64,000 bases of DNA from Veillonella sp. 3310 (GTDB lineage: Bacteria; Bacillota; Negativicutes; Veillonellales; Veillonellaceae): positions 186,001-250,000 of the forward strand of contig NZ_RQVJ01000001.1 in assembly GCF_003999875.1 (NCBI RefSeq), read 5' to 3'. Below are positions 46,643 through 55,906 of the stretch, piece after piece. Positions within the stretch are counted from its first letter, which is position 1, and each line of letters starts with the position of its first letter. A program made the translations under genes and the position numbers. The notes below the pieces were generated by a model. It made no database searches. It saw nothing but the letters and a program-made list of their open reading frames with translations, and had not been told where the DNA came from.

Positions 46643-47840
46643 GTTGTGTTACCTCCTGTACAGTTGCTTTCACAGAGCCATCTTGAATATGTATATCCAA
46701 TGTATCCCCGATTTTCACAGTTTCAATTGTTTGTAATGGAGCCCCATTAAGATCTACTTTAGCAAAGCCCTTAATGACTTTAGCTAAAGGATTTTTATTA
46801 TCCAATTGAGTCGTTAATATAGCTAATTTACGTGATTCATCTTGGGATTTCTTTTGTATGGCGCTATGTAATTGGTGTTCAAAGCGTTGTAATATATTTT
46901 TCTGTTGATGCACCAAATTCATGGCAGGTACTGTAATCTTACGATTGGTAATAGAAAATAACTGTTGTTTTTCTTTTTGAATACGATACTGTACTGTGTT
47001 ATGAATAAATTCTAACTTCTGCTGTACTTCTTCTTGTAAATCCACCAATGGATAAATAGATAACTCAGCAGCATGACTTGGTGTAGCCCCTCTTACATCA
47101 GCTACAAAATCACATAACGTATAATCTACTTCATGACCTACTGCAGATACAACTGGTGTTGTACATTTGAATATGGATTCTATTAAGGCTCTATCATTAA
47201 AGCACCACAAGTCTTCCATAGAACCGCCACCACGACCTACGATGATCAAATCTACATCTGGGTCCGCATCTGCCATAGCTACACCACGAGCAATAACAGG
47301 GCCTGCTGTAGGTCCTTGTACAGGCACATTAAACACTTTAAATGTTACCAATGGATTGCGATGGGATGCTACATGTAAAATATCGTGAATGACGGCTCCT
47401 GATGCAGATGTGACAACACCAATACAGCTCGGTACAGGTGGTAAAGCTTGTTTGTGACGTTCGTCAAAGTACCCTAATGCATATAATTCTTGTTTTAATT
47501 TTTCATAAGCAATTTGATAGTCACTTTTGGCACCAATACGAATATCTTCACATATAAAACTTAAACGACCAGTTTTTTCGTAAAAGCTAATATTTCCTCG
47601 TACTTGCACTAACAAGCCATTTTCAAGGGCACCTTCCAAGCCACGTTGTTGTACTTTGGAACGCCACATAGCCATATCAATGGACCCAGTATCATCGATG
47701 AGGGAAAAATAATAATGTCCTGTGCTGTGACGTTTCACATTAGAGATAACGCCTTCAACAATACAATTTTTTAATAGAAATTCTCCCTCTACGGTTTGCT
47801 TTATAATTCTATTTAATTCTCCAACGGAGTAAGCATCCAT
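46635..47840 (-). CDS. xseA: Exodeoxyribonuclease VII large subunit
   Basis: Catalytic subunit of the single-strand DNA exonuclease. From the ATG at 47840 (GGAG upstream) it has 401 residues: an N-terminal OB fold (SVGELNRIIKQTVEGEFLLKNCIVEGVISNV), the catalytic domain (VTSASGAVIHDILHV, GRGGGSMEDLWCFND, VGHEVDYTLCDFVADVRGATPSHAAE) and a coiled-coil C-terminus. A longer frame would overlap the upstream gene without a ribosome-binding site. Confidence 0.95.
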   Translation of the reverse strand: MDAYSVGELNRIIKQTVEGEFLLKNCIVEGVISNVKRHSTGHYYFSLIDDTGSIDMAMWRSKVQQRGLEGALENGLLVQVRGNISFYEKTGRLSFICEDIRIGAKSDYQIAYEKLKQELYALGYFDERHKQALPPVPSCIGVVTSASGAVIHDILHVASHRNPLVTFKVFNVPVQGPTAGPVIARGVAMADADPDVDLIIVGRGGGSMEDLWCFNDRALIESIFKCTTPVVSAVGHEVDYTLCDFVADVRGATPSHAAELSIYPLVDLQEEVQQKLEFIHNTVQYRIQKEKQQLFSITNRKITVPAMNLVHQQKNILQRFEHQLHSAIQKKSQDESRKLAILTTQLDNKNPLAKVIKGFAKVDLNGAPLQTIETVKIGDTLDIHIQDGSVKATVQEVTQRG

Positions 47841-47841
47841 T

Positions 47842-48834
47842 CTATTCTCCTTCAACAACCTTTGCCCCATACGCATTACCTGAGGCATTATCTGCACTAT
47901 ATTTAGAAGATACACATAATACATCTAAATCATGATGATGTCCCCAATGAACTAAACGATCCTGTAAATAGGTATTCGCCATAACACCACCAGCAGTAAT
48001 TAATGTTGTAATGTTATGTTCTGTTAGAATATGAGATAAAGCTTTTTCTAGGGAACTTCCAATACAATGGAACACAGAGGCTGCCAAAATTTGTGCATCT
48101 TTTTCTGTGCTAAATGATTCTCTATCAGTCCAATCGATAGGCTCATGTTGCAATGATTCCCACCAACGTTGACCAGCGCTATATGGACCACCAAAGCTAA
48201 TAGTAGATTCTTTTACGGATATAGGAAGCACAGAGTATACGTTGTATTTAATACGTCGTCCCAGTGTTTCCATACTTGGACCTGCTGGAAATTGTAATCC
48301 CATTAATACACCTAGTCGGTCCACTAACTGGCCTCCAGCTATATCATCAGAGCCACCGACTATTTGCACTTTAAAACCACTTTTATGAATGCGTTCACAA
48401 AGAACAAATTCAGTAGTTCCCCCTGAAAGGTGTAAACTTAAAAAAGGTCCTTCTGGAATTTCACCGATTTCACGCAAGGCTGCCCATATATGGTTCTCTT
48501 GATGTGAAAAAATATGGACAGGGACTTGTAAGCAATGTCCTAGTGATTTTGCTGTATTAAGTCCTACTAGGAATGCTGGCATATAAGAATCTTCTTCTCG
48601 CCTTGGAAACCCACTAACACCGATGGCTGCAATGGGCTGATCCAATGTTAAGGACTGAATCAGTTCACCTAAGGCACGAGTATGTTGAAAGACCATTTGT
48701 GACTGTTGTAATCCTCGCTTACCTTGCGGTACTTTTAACAGTTTTCTAACTTCCTGTACTAATCTACCTTCCTCATCAACAAGTGCACAAGATGTGGTAT
48801 AACAGCTTGTATCTATTCCTAAATAATAGGCCAT
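47842..48834 (-). CDS. TsaD/Kae1-like paralogue (M22 glycoprotease family)
   Basis: The 330-residue protein belongs to the ASKHA-fold Kae1/TsaD/Qri7 family: LGIDTSCYTTSCALVD at the start, a metal-ligand pair HQENH near residue 111, LSGGTTEFVL near 134 and ITAGGVMANTYL near 285. True TsaD makes t6A in tRNA and is normally encoded elsewhere with a fuller set of motifs; a divergent copy between nusB and xseA occurs in clostridial relatives. Whether it is catalytic is unknown. It ends 1 base before the xseA start. Confidence 0.7.
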   Translation of the reverse strand: MAYYLGIDTSCYTTSCALVDEEGRLVQEVRKLLKVPQGKRGLQQSQMVFQHTRALGELIQSLTLDQPIAAIGVSGFPRREEDSYMPAFLVGLNTAKSLGHCLQVPVHIFSHQENHIWAALREIGEIPEGPFLSLHLSGGTTEFVLCERIHKSGFKVQIVGGSDDIAGGQLVDRLGVLMGLQFPAGPSMETLGRRIKYNVYSVLPISVKESTISFGGPYSAGQRWWESLQHEPIDWTDRESFSTEKDAQILAASVFHCIGSSLEKALSHILTEHNITTLITAGGVMANTYLQDRLVHWGHHHDLDVLCVSSKYSADNASGNAYGAKVVEGE

Positions 48835-48835
48835 T

Positions 48836-49234
48836 TTATTGTCTCGATGCTGCTAAATTATGAAGGATAGCATTAATGTACTTATAGGAAGTCTCTCCAC
48901 CAAATTCTTTCGCCAATAGAACAGCTTCATTGATGACAACCTTAGCTGGTGTATCCTCTTGAGGATGTAATATCTCCCAAGCTGCCATACGTAAAATAGT
49001 AAGTTCTACTTTAGGAAAACGCTCCATTTTACGTTTTGGAGAGAATTCTTGTAACGCTGCATCTAATTGTTCTTTTTCATTACGTACACCTGCAATTAAT
49101 TGCTCTGCAAATTGATTGGCCTTTCCTTGCATGTTAGTTGTATCTAACACTGCCTCTTCAATTACGTCGCCTGAAAATGTATCTGCATAAATTGTTTCGA
49201 ATGCAAATACCCTTGCTAACCTACGATGATTCAT
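48836..49234 (-). CDS. nusB: Transcription antitermination factor NusB
   Basis: Binds boxA RNA in rRNA antitermination. The 132-residue all-helical protein has the usual start (RRLARVFAFETIYA), the conserved ELTILRMAAWEIL segment near residue 75, and the C-terminal VVINEAVLLAKEFGGETSYKYINAILHNL. Its start overlaps the upstream asp23 gene by 14 bases. Confidence 0.95.
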   Translation of the reverse strand: MNHRRLARVFAFETIYADTFSGDVIEEAVLDTTNMQGKANQFAEQLIAGVRNEKEQLDAALQEFSPKRKMERFPKVELTILRMAAWEILHPQEDTPAKVVINEAVLLAKEFGGETSYKYINAILHNLAASRQ

Positions 49235-49601
49235 GATTAGGTTCCCTTCTTTCTAAACCGTCGATGTGCACATCTACACGGACACGGTATAAGTCTAACA
49301 TATTTCGTAAATCTTGCCGCACTTGTTGTTGTATTTGTCGTGCCACTTCTAATGGATGTGATCCACAATATAAACGAAGATATAAATTAATTTCTATGAA
49401 AGCATCTCCAAAGGTATCTCGTTTATGCTTTACATTCATTCCAGGCCAACTTTTTTGCCCTAATTTTTGTGAGATACCATCTACAACACCATCAAAAAAT
49501 CGTTTACTCATAGAGTGGATTTCATCAAATGATGACAAAACTCTTGCAGTGACATCTAAAATAACGGCATCTGTAATTTCTATTTCTAAATGATCTGACA
49601 T
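49221..49601 (-). CDS. Asp23/Gls24 family protein (YqhY-like)
   Basis: The 126-residue protein fits the alkaline-shock family: IEITDAVILDVTARVLSSF at the start and the late LYLRLYCGSHPLEVARQIQQQVRQDLRNMLDLYRVRVDVHIDGL. In B. subtilis the related yqhY lies next to nusB and is tied to fatty-acid/acetyl-CoA carboxylase control. That role is only suggested by position here, since accB and accC are not adjacent. Confidence 0.85.
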   Translation of the reverse strand: MSDHLEIEITDAVILDVTARVLSSFDEIHSMSKRFFDGVVDGISQKLGQKSWPGMNVKHKRDTFGDAFIEINLYLRLYCGSHPLEVARQIQQQVRQDLRNMLDLYRVRVDVHIDGLERREPNHESS

Positions 49602-49610
49602 ACAAATCCC

Positions 49611-49973
49611 CTATGATATGGTACTTTCAAAAATAATATCTTGCACATAAATATCAACACTGTTTACAGTAGCATCTGCCATAGATACAAGAGCGCTTTT
49701 CACACGTTCTTGTAAACGTAATGCAATATCTGGAACACGATATCCATAATACACGGCAATGTGTAGAGCTACTTGTAATGAACCATCTTCCATAACTTGT
49801 ACTTTTACACCTTCCATGGCAGTTTTTCTACCAAATAAACTACTTACCGTATCTCCAAATGTTGTGCTCATACCCGCAACACCTTTCGTTTCTAGTGCCG
49901 TCATGGTAGCAATCATTTCATAAACAGAATGATCAAACTGTATTAGTCCTTCAAAAAAGCGATTATCTTCCAT
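49611..49973 (-). CDS. Asp23/Gls24 family protein, second copy
   Basis: From the ATG at 49973 the protein has 120 residues and the same fold pattern as its neighbour: SVYEMIATMTALETKGVAGM, a middle region with VKVQVMEDGSLQVALHIAVYYGYRVPDIALRLQERV, and the closing VNSVDIYVQDI. A TTG-started extension to 50018 would run through a terminator-like hairpin and is rejected. The ribosome-binding site is weak (GGTAAAT), which is odd for the first gene after a hairpin. Confidence 0.8.
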   Translation of the reverse strand: MEDNRFFEGLIQFDHSVYEMIATMTALETKGVAGMSTTFGDTVSSLFGRKTAMEGVKVQVMEDGSLQVALHIAVYYGYRVPDIALRLQERVKSALVSMADATVNSVDIYVQDIIFESTIS

Positions 49974-49982
49974 ATATTTACC

Positions 49983-50026
49983 AAAAAAAGCATTTGTCGT
50001 CCTACCACAGGCCAACAAATGCTTTT
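49983..50026 (-). terminator. Terminator or leader hairpin between efp and asp23
   Basis: On the minus strand, perfect 12-bp arms AAAAGCATTTGT and ACAAATGCTTTT with a 17-nt loop and seven T. It ends only 9 bases before the asp23 ATG, so it is either the stop for pepP-efp or a conditional leader of the asp23-nusB operon. A possible promoter upstream of it (TTGATC, 18 bases, TATTGT) would put the hairpin in the leader. Confidence 0.7.
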
Positions 50027-50069
50027 AATTACAATACTATATTAGTTGTTAAAAGATCAAATCTGTGGT

Positions 50070-50627
50070 TTAAGCACGTTCAATATATTGTCCAGTACGT
50101 GTATCTACACGTAATACATCGTCTACTTCGATGAATAAAGGTACTTTTACAACATAACCTGTTTCTAATGTAGCAGGTTTATTACCACCAGTTGCAGTAT
50201 CGCCACGGATACCAGGGTCAGTTTCAACTACACGTAACTCTACAGCTACAGGTAAGTCAATACCGATAACAATGCCTTGGAAGAACATGATAGATACTTC
50301 CATGTTTTCTAATAAGAAGTTTTTAGCATCTCCTAATTGGTCAATTGTTAACTCAATTTGGTCATATGTTTCATTATCCATGAAAGTATATGCTCCATCA
50401 GATTCATATAGGTATTGCATGCGACGACGGTCAACATGAGCTTTTGGCACTTTTTCACCAGCATTGAAAGTACGCTCTACTACAGCACCTGTTTGTAGGT
50501 TTTTCAATTTAGCACGTACGAAAGCGGCACCTTTACCTGGTTTAACATGTTGAAAGTCAACTACTTGCCATACATTACCGTCTAATTCGACAGTTACGCC
50601 TGGACGAAAATCATTACTGGAAATCAT
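50070..50627 (-). CDS. efp: Elongation factor P
   Basis: Helps the ribosome past polyproline stretches. From the ATG at 50627 (GGAGGG eight bases upstream) the protein has 185 residues: three OB-type beta domains, starting [36 protein letters not shown]. The modifiable lysine would be in KPGKGAAF near residue 32. A longer start at 50642 would overlap pepP's end without an SD. No lysyl-EpmA gene is seen nearby. Confidence 0.96.
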   Translation of the reverse strand: MISSNDFRPGVTVELDGNVWQVVDFQHVKPGKGAAFVRAKLKNLQTGAVVERTFNAGEKVPKAHVDRRRMQYLYESDGAYTFMDNETYDQIELTIDQLGDAKNFLLENMEVSIMFFQGIVIGIDLPVAVELRVVETDPGIRGDTATGGNKPATLETGYVVKVPLFIEVDDVLRVDTRTGQYIERA

Positions 50628-50641
50628 TGTAAATCCCTCCA

Positions 50642-51712
50642 TTACACATCTAGTTCTATTAAATCTTTAGGAGTTTGTGTGAGTATTTCACAGCCCTCCT
50701 TAGTAACTATAACTGTATCTTCAATGCGAAGCCCCATATGGCCTGGTAAATAAATACCTGGTTCCACGGTGACGACCATATTTTCTGTTAATACATCTTT
50801 GGATCTAGGTGATGCTACTGGTAATTCATGGATGTCTAAGCCTACACCATGACCTGTACCATGACCAAAATTAGAACCATAACCTTGTTCCTTAATATAG
50901 TCTCTACATACTGCATCTACTTCTGCACCGGTAACGCCTTCTCTAATGAAAGCAACACCTCGAGTTTGTGCTTCTAGTACGATAGAATAGAGTTTCTTTT
51001 GTTCATCACTAGCTTTACCTAATACGATGGTACGTGTCATATCGGAATGATATCCTTTATACATAGCACCAAAGTCAAAGGTAACAAAATCGCCTCGCTC
51101 AATCACTTTATCGCTAGCCACCCCATGAGGCATACTAGAACGATAGCCAGAAGCTACAATAGTGGTAAAAGACGGCTCTCTAGAGCCACGTTTTAACATT
51201 TCTGTTTCCAAAATAATGCGAGCTTCATTTTCAGTCATCCCCACCTTTAATTGTGGCAACATAGCTGCAAATGATTCATCAGCAATGCGAAAAGCTTGTC
51301 GTAAACACTGTAGTTCGTCGTCCCGTTTTGTTATTCGTAGACTGGCAAAATCAAAGGATAAAAATTCTGTTTCATTTAATGTATCACAAACATCTTGAAA
51401 TACATCGACACTCATATAATTTCCTTCAAAGCAACATGTGGATAACGTAGTGTTTGAGGAAGCTAGTGTACTGTTGATAGTATCATATACATCCCCCGTA
51501 TATTGGATAACCTCATATCCTTCACATTCTTCTTTAGCCTGTTCAGTATAACGACTATCCGTTATCATATAGGCTTTGTCAGGGGTTACAAATGCCACTC
51601 CAGTGGTCCCTGTAAATCCTGCAAAGTAATGTAAGTTAATAGGGCTAATGAGGATGGCTCCTCCATATGTTTCTTCTCTTAGAAATGCTTGCAAAGCGAC
51701 TAATCCATTCAT
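50642..51712 (-). CDS. pepP: Xaa-Pro aminopeptidase (M24 family, YqhT-like)
   Basis: Cleaves N-terminal residues before proline. The 356-residue protein has an N-terminal creatinase-like domain (about 1-125) and the pita-bread M24 domain with metal ligands in [40 protein letters not shown] and RIEDTV. AAGGAGG precedes the ATG. The pepP-efp pair is the standard Firmicutes arrangement. Name given by family; exact specificity not proven. Confidence 0.85.
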   Translation of the reverse strand: MNGLVALQAFLREETYGGAILISPINLHYFAGFTGTTGVAFVTPDKAYMITDSRYTEQAKEECEGYEVIQYTGDVYDTINSTLASSNTTLSTCCFEGNYMSVDVFQDVCDTLNETEFLSFDFASLRITKRDDELQCLRQAFRIADESFAAMLPQLKVGMTENEARIILETEMLKRGSREPSFTTIVASGYRSSMPHGVASDKVIERGDFVTFDFGAMYKGYHSDMTRTIVLGKASDEQKKLYSIVLEAQTRGVAFIREGVTGAEVDAVCRDYIKEQGYGSNFGHGTGHGVGLDIHELPVASPRSKDVLTENMVVTVEPGIYLPGHMGLRIEDTVIVTKEGCEILTQTPKDLIELDV

Positions 51713-51741
51713 CGTCTGGCCTCCTTAAAAAGCATCAACTA

Positions 51742-51771
51742 ATGATACCATATAATGCATAGTTATGACAA
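51742..51771 (-). promoter_or_regulatory. Promoter of pepP-efp
   Basis: On the minus strand TTGTCA (51771-51766), 18-base spacer, TATCAT (51747-51742). It marks the start of a new transcription unit after the cobalamin cluster, although no terminator is visible after the rsuA-like gene. Confidence 0.6.
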
Positions 51772-51786
51772 ATTGAATAGATTCGA

Positions 51787-52512
51787 TTAGACAGTTTCTT
51801 TTTCTTCTTCTGTTAAATCTATGAATGTGCCTACTTCTTCAATAGAGTCAAGTGTAATTCTATCGATAGCAATACGTTGTAAGTATGTTACCGTTCCACC
51901 ACAAGCACCAATCATACGTTTCACTTGATGATACTTTCCTTCGTAAATCGTCAACTCACAGGAGTGAATAAGTTCACCCGACTCATTTATCACATCCTCA
52001 TCATTGTGAAGAGTTAATTCTGCTGGTTTGCACTCTATACCATCCCCTAACACCATACCTTCTTGAATACGACGAATACCTTCCTCGGACAAAGTGCCAC
52101 TATATTCAACATAGTAGGTTTTACCAATATTCTTTTTGCCATGAATAATTTTATGAGCCCATGGACCGTCGTTGGTTAATAGTAGCAACCCTTCTGTATC
52201 TTTATCGAGTCGTCCTACAGGAAATACTTTTAAAGTTTGAAACTCTTCAGGAAGTAATTCCATAATAGTAGGGTCTACAGAATCTTCAACTGCTGTTACA
52301 TATCCAGCTGGTTTGTGAAGTTTAATATAATATTCTAATTGTGCTTGTACGACTTGATCTTGAACCGTAACAACATCTACATCAGGATTGATATGTATAT
52401 CTTTCTTCTTGATAATAGTGTCATTTACTTTTACCAGACCTTGTTTAATTAAATCATGTACTTCTTTTCTTGTACCAAAAGCTTTATGGGCTAAAAATTT
52501 ATCAATCCTCAC
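51787..52512 (-). CDS. RsuA family 16S/23S rRNA pseudouridine synthase
   Basis: The protein starts with an S4 domain (VRIDKFLAHKAFGTRKEVHDLIKQGLVKVND) followed by the catalytic domain with FPVGRLDKDTEGLLLLTNDG near residue 95, where the aspartate is the nucleophile, and a C-terminal YHQVKRMIGACGG. A GTG at 52512 is chosen, giving 241 residues, because AGAAGG lies seven bases before it; a GTG three codons earlier has no spacing. It overlaps the phosphatase gene by 11 bases and sits at the tail of the cobalamin cluster, apparently by read-through only. Confidence 0.85.
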   Translation of the reverse strand: MRIDKFLAHKAFGTRKEVHDLIKQGLVKVNDTIIKKKDIHINPDVDVVTVQDQVVQAQLEYYIKLHKPAGYVTAVEDSVDPTIMELLPEEFQTLKVFPVGRLDKDTEGLLLLTNDGPWAHKIIHGKKNIGKTYYVEYSGTLSEEGIRRIQEGMVLGDGIECKPAELTLHNDEDVINESGELIHSCELTIYEGKYHQVKRMIGACGGTVTYLQRIAIDRITLDSIEEVGTFIDLTEEEKETV

Positions 52513-53146
52513 CGTAACCACCTTCTCTCACATGAGTATGAGATGTATCATTTAAGATACAAATACGATTATAAGGGGATTTATCACCCCAGAAATCCAC
52601 TACACTAACAGCTGTATTCCCCTGTGCTAAACGCCATAAACAATTTAATGGAATACCTGTTAATGCACATAATAATGTGCGTATAGTTCCGCCGTGACAA
52701 ACTACTAATAATCGCTCTCCATCTTCCATAAGCGATAATTCTTCTATCAGTCTAGCATAGGCACGCTCTTGCACCATTTCTACAGTCTCCCCATTAGGGA
52801 TTGGTTTTTGTGACGGATCTTCATAGATAGCTTCGATTTGGCCCGGCCATTGTTCATTAATTTCAGAATAGGTTAAGCTTTCCCAATCACCAAAGTTAAT
52901 TTCTCGTAATCCTTCTGTGAAAGTAGTAGGAATATATCGGCCTTTTAAAATTTCTTCAGCCGTAACTCTAGCTCGTACTAGGTCTGAAACAATAGCTCTA
53001 TCAAAATGAACATCTCGTAAAGCATTCCCCACATCCACAGCTTGAGCCATGCCCTTTTTATTTAATGGTATATCGCTGAATCCTTGATGCTTTCCAAGAT
53101 GATTCCAATCTGTTTCACCATGGCGGACAAAATAAATTTGTATCAT
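52502..53146 (-). CDS. cobC: Histidine phosphatase family protein, probable alpha-ribazole phosphatase
   Basis: The 214-residue protein has the phosphohistidine motif FVRHGETDWN at residues 6-15, the glutamate region GLREINFGDWE near 81 and VVCHGGTIR near 151. The family covers phosphoglycerate mutases and phosphatases; its place directly after cobD, pduX and cobS makes alpha-ribazole-5'-phosphate phosphatase (CobC) the best guess. TAGGAGA upstream of the ATG. Confidence 0.65.
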   Translation of the reverse strand: MIQIYFVRHGETDWNHLGKHQGFSDIPLNKKGMAQAVDVGNALRDVHFDRAIVSDLVRARVTAEEILKGRYIPTTFTEGLREINFGDWESLTYSEINEQWPGQIEAIYEDPSQKPIPNGETVEMVQERAYARLIEELSLMEDGERLLVVCHGGTIRTLLCALTGIPLNCLWRLAQGNTAVSVVDFWGDKSPYNRICILNDTSHTHVREGGYGED

Positions 53147-53157
53147 AATATCTCCTA

Positions 53158-54252
53158 TTATAATCTAAAATATGCTTGTAAAGCCTGTATTAGTTGTTGA
53201 TTTTGCTTTCTTGTTTTGACAGCGACCCGAAACCAATTAGGCCCTAGCCCAGTATACTGAGAGCAGTCTCTAAGTAAGATAGATTGATGATATAAGTTCT
53301 GAATCATATCATCTAATGAATACTGCTCATGTAGGTGACAAAGAATATAATTCACAGATGGTTCAATGCACTGTAAGGAGTCCATCTGCATAAGCTCCTT
53401 ATATAGCCATTCTTTTTCTATTTTTAGTGCTGTACGGCTCTCTTCTATATAGTCGTTGTCTTGTAAAGCTTTTTCACTATATATTTGCGCTAAATGATTG
53501 ACAGTCCAAGATGGAATATGAGATTTGATAAAGTTAATAATCATAGGATTTGCCATCAACGCCCCAATCCGTAAACCAGGGACTGCGTAAAACTTAGTTA
53601 AAGAATGTACAACAATCACATTGTCATACTCTTTTACATAGTTACGCATAGAATAAGCGTCCCCTAAAAAATCAACAAATGATTCATCAAACACTAGATA
53701 ATGGCTATTTTTTTTACACACTTCAAACAATTCACAACTTTCATGTTTCCATAAAGTACCACAAGGATTATTGGGATTTCCAATAAATACTAGCTGGTGT
53801 TTGCTCTGCTGTAGGTCTTGTAACATAATATTAAAATCGTAGAAAAAGCTAAATATATGCTCATCAAATTCTAAGGGGTATTCTACAATGGGCAAACCAT
53901 AAGACTTAGCGCCATGACTGTATTCGGAAAATCCTGGAGCTGGCACATAAACACCTTCGATCTGAGGCAATCGACAGATAGCATAAATTAACTCTGCCGC
54001 TCCATTGCCAAAAACGATACATTCCTTTGGGATATTCCACAATTCAGAAGTGATGGAATAAAGATGAGTCATATCTGGATCTGGATAATGAATGATATCC
54101 TGCAAAGCATCCTTCACGGCATCCAAGCCCTTACTACTCATCCCTAATGGGTTAATATTGGCACTAAAATCTAAAATCTGATCTAAGGAAGTATGTAATA
54201 GTCGGCTCGCTTTATGCACATTGCCACCATGTACATTTGTTGTTTTCACCAT
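53158..54252 (-). CDS. cobD: Threonine-phosphate decarboxylase CobD
   Basis: Decarboxylates L-threonine-3-phosphate to aminopropanol phosphate, the linker of the cobalamin nucleotide loop. The 364-residue PLP enzyme of the histidinol-phosphate aminotransferase family starts VHGGNVHKASRLL...LDFSANINPLG, typical of CobD, and has the lysine segment HSLTKFYAVPGLRIG near residue 219. It follows the threonine kinase gene pduX that makes its substrate. Confidence 0.92.
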   Translation of the reverse strand: MVKTTNVHGGNVHKASRLLHTSLDQILDFSANINPLGMSSKGLDAVKDALQDIIHYPDPDMTHLYSITSELWNIPKECIVFGNGAAELIYAICRLPQIEGVYVPAPGFSEYSHGAKSYGLPIVEYPLEFDEHIFSFFYDFNIMLQDLQQSKHQLVFIGNPNNPCGTLWKHESCELFEVCKKNSHYLVFDESFVDFLGDAYSMRNYVKEYDNVIVVHSLTKFYAVPGLRIGALMANPMIINFIKSHIPSWTVNHLAQIYSEKALQDNDYIEESRTALKIEKEWLYKELMQMDSLQCIEPSVNYILCHLHEQYSLDDMIQNLYHQSILLRDCSQYTGLGPNWFRVAVKTRKQNQQLIQALQAYFRL

Positions 54253-54263
54253 GATAACCTCCT

Positions 54264-55142
54264 TTATCGTTCCATGAAAGTAATTCCTTCATTCGTGGTT
54301 TCTACTATATCCATGAAGGTAAGATTTGGCAATTCCTGTTTTACTCGTTGTAAACAGTGTACAACACTTGGTGAATCTGGGGGGAATAGCAACCCCAGCA
54401 CGGTTCCACTATGGGCAATAATCGTTCCGATAGCATTACACTCTACACCAATTTGATGCAAAGCATATAAATTTGGCTTCTGCAAAATACGTTGATTACC
54501 GAAAGAACTAATGGTAGAGGCTTCACCAATAAGTTTTACATTATGCTTATGTATGCCTTCTTTAAATTTTGCTAAAGCTTCTACCATCAACTCTTCTTTT
54601 TCATCAATTAACACATCTAAATTTTGTTGATGATTAAATTGTACTGTATCAATAGTACCGCCTTCATCGAACATAACGATGCGGATCGGTGGACATGTGC
54701 CTAATAATTCACAACATGTACCATTGAGATAATCAAATTGAACAATACCCGGGTAAAAGGGGGCATCAGTAGGCTCAATTGATAAACAGATAGAGGCCAA
54801 TTGCTCCATAGATAAATTATGGCCATGGCTTTTTGCTGTAGCCATAGCCACTACACTAATATCGGCACTACTAGAGGCCAATCCTTTTCCTTGTAAAATA
54901 TCAGAATGTAAATACACGGGCTTCGCTATTGCTCTATCGATACCCAATGTATCCAATACTGCGATGTACGCTTGATAGGCCTTTGACTGTAAAGAAATCG
55001 ATGAAAGAGGAAGTGGATATTGTACATCACCAATGGCATAGGAATAACGATTAATAGGACAAGTTACTAGAAATCGTTGTCCTTTTATAGATCCTTGAAT
55101 AAACTCTCCACAAGTGCCTGGCGTTCTTACATAAAATGCCAA
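54264..55142 (-). CDS. pduX: L-threonine kinase PduX (GHMP family)
   Basis: Phosphorylates L-threonine for CobD. The 292-residue protein begins YVRTPGTCGEFIQGSI, characteristic of PduX, and has the GHMP ATP motif GKGLASSSADI near residue 88. The start is a TTG at 55142 with AGGAGG eight bases upstream. Salmonella encodes PduX in the pdu operon; here it is built into the cob cluster next to its partner CobD. Confidence 0.9.
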   Translation of the reverse strand: MAFYVRTPGTCGEFIQGSIKGQRFLVTCPINRYSYAIGDVQYPLPLSSISLQSKAYQAYIAVLDTLGIDRAIAKPVYLHSDILQGKGLASSSADISVVAMATAKSHGHNLSMEQLASICLSIEPTDAPFYPGIVQFDYLNGTCCELLGTCPPIRIVMFDEGGTIDTVQFNHQQNLDVLIDEKEELMVEALAKFKEGIHKHNVKLIGEASTISSFGNQRILQKPNLYALHQIGVECNAIGTIIAHSGTVLGLLFPPDSPSVVHCLQRVKQELPNLTFMDIVETTNEGITFMER

Positions 55143-55161
55143 CTCTACTTCCTCCTTTCAT

Positions 55162-55899
55162 TTATATAACACTGACAATAATTGCACCTAAAATAATAAA
55201 AATTTCTGATAATTCACATACAAATCCGTACGTATCCCCTGTCGTTCCCCCTAAATGCTTTGTTACATAAGAATTAATGATAAGATTTACAGCTAAAGCA
55301 ATGACAAATAGATACGCATAAAACCATTCATAGAAGAACACCGGCAATAATGCCAATATCGTTGCTACCGATGTGGCATACTTAGGGGCATTAGCAGCAA
55401 AAAATTTACCGATACCTTCTGGTCTTGCATAAGGAAATTTTTGAATACTAATCACCATTGTATAGCGACTCAATATAGGCATACTCACCAGAACTAAAGG
55501 GACAACTACAGACGGTAGATTGACTAATAATTGCCATTTTAAGAGGGTTAAAAATACAAAACCCACTACCCCATTGCTCCCTACTCGGCTATCTTTCATA
55601 ATCTCTAATTTACGTTCTCGATCACGCCCTGAGAATAAGCCGTCACAAGTATCCATAAATCCATCTGCATGAAGTCCACCAGTAAATAGAAATTCAAAGA
55701 TGACCAATATAAGCATCAGTAAAGATACAGGAATATAAGGATTTGCTAAGCTATACAGGGCCCACATAAAGGCACCGATGACAAGACCTACTAAAGGAAA
55801 ATAGGTAACGGATGCGCCAAAGTCTTCTACTTTCCACTCTGTTTGGTTTACAATTTTTAAGCGTGTTAAAAACTGAAGTCCTACAAAAAATCCTTTCAT
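55162..55899 (-). CDS. cobS: Adenosylcobinamide-GDP ribazoletransferase CobS
   Basis: Joins adenosylcobinamide-GDP and alpha-ribazole to give adenosylcobalamin (phosphate) at the membrane. The 245-residue protein starts GFFVGLQFLTRL, has the metal motif HADGFMDTCDGLFSGRDRERKLEIMKDSRVGSNG near residue 77 and several transmembrane helices (about 30-70, 105-145, 170-210, 225-245). Confidence 0.95.
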   Translation of the reverse strand: MKGFFVGLQFLTRLKIVNQTEWKVEDFGASVTYFPLVGLVIGAFMWALYSLANPYIPVSLLMLILVIFEFLFTGGLHADGFMDTCDGLFSGRDRERKLEIMKDSRVGSNGVVGFVFLTLLKWQLLVNLPSVVVPLVLVSMPILSRYTMVISIQKFPYARPEGIGKFFAANAPKYATSVATILALLPVFFYEWFYAYLFVIALAVNLIINSYVTKHLGGTTGDTYGFVCELSEIFIILGAIIVSVI

Positions 55900-55906
55900 A
55901 TTCCAC

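Noticed and set aside
49974-50018. N-terminal extension of the second asp23 gene from a TTG at 50018
   Set aside because: The extension is encoded by the loop and arm of a terminator-type hairpin and would give an implausible Cys/Gly start; the ATG at 49973 matches the family start.
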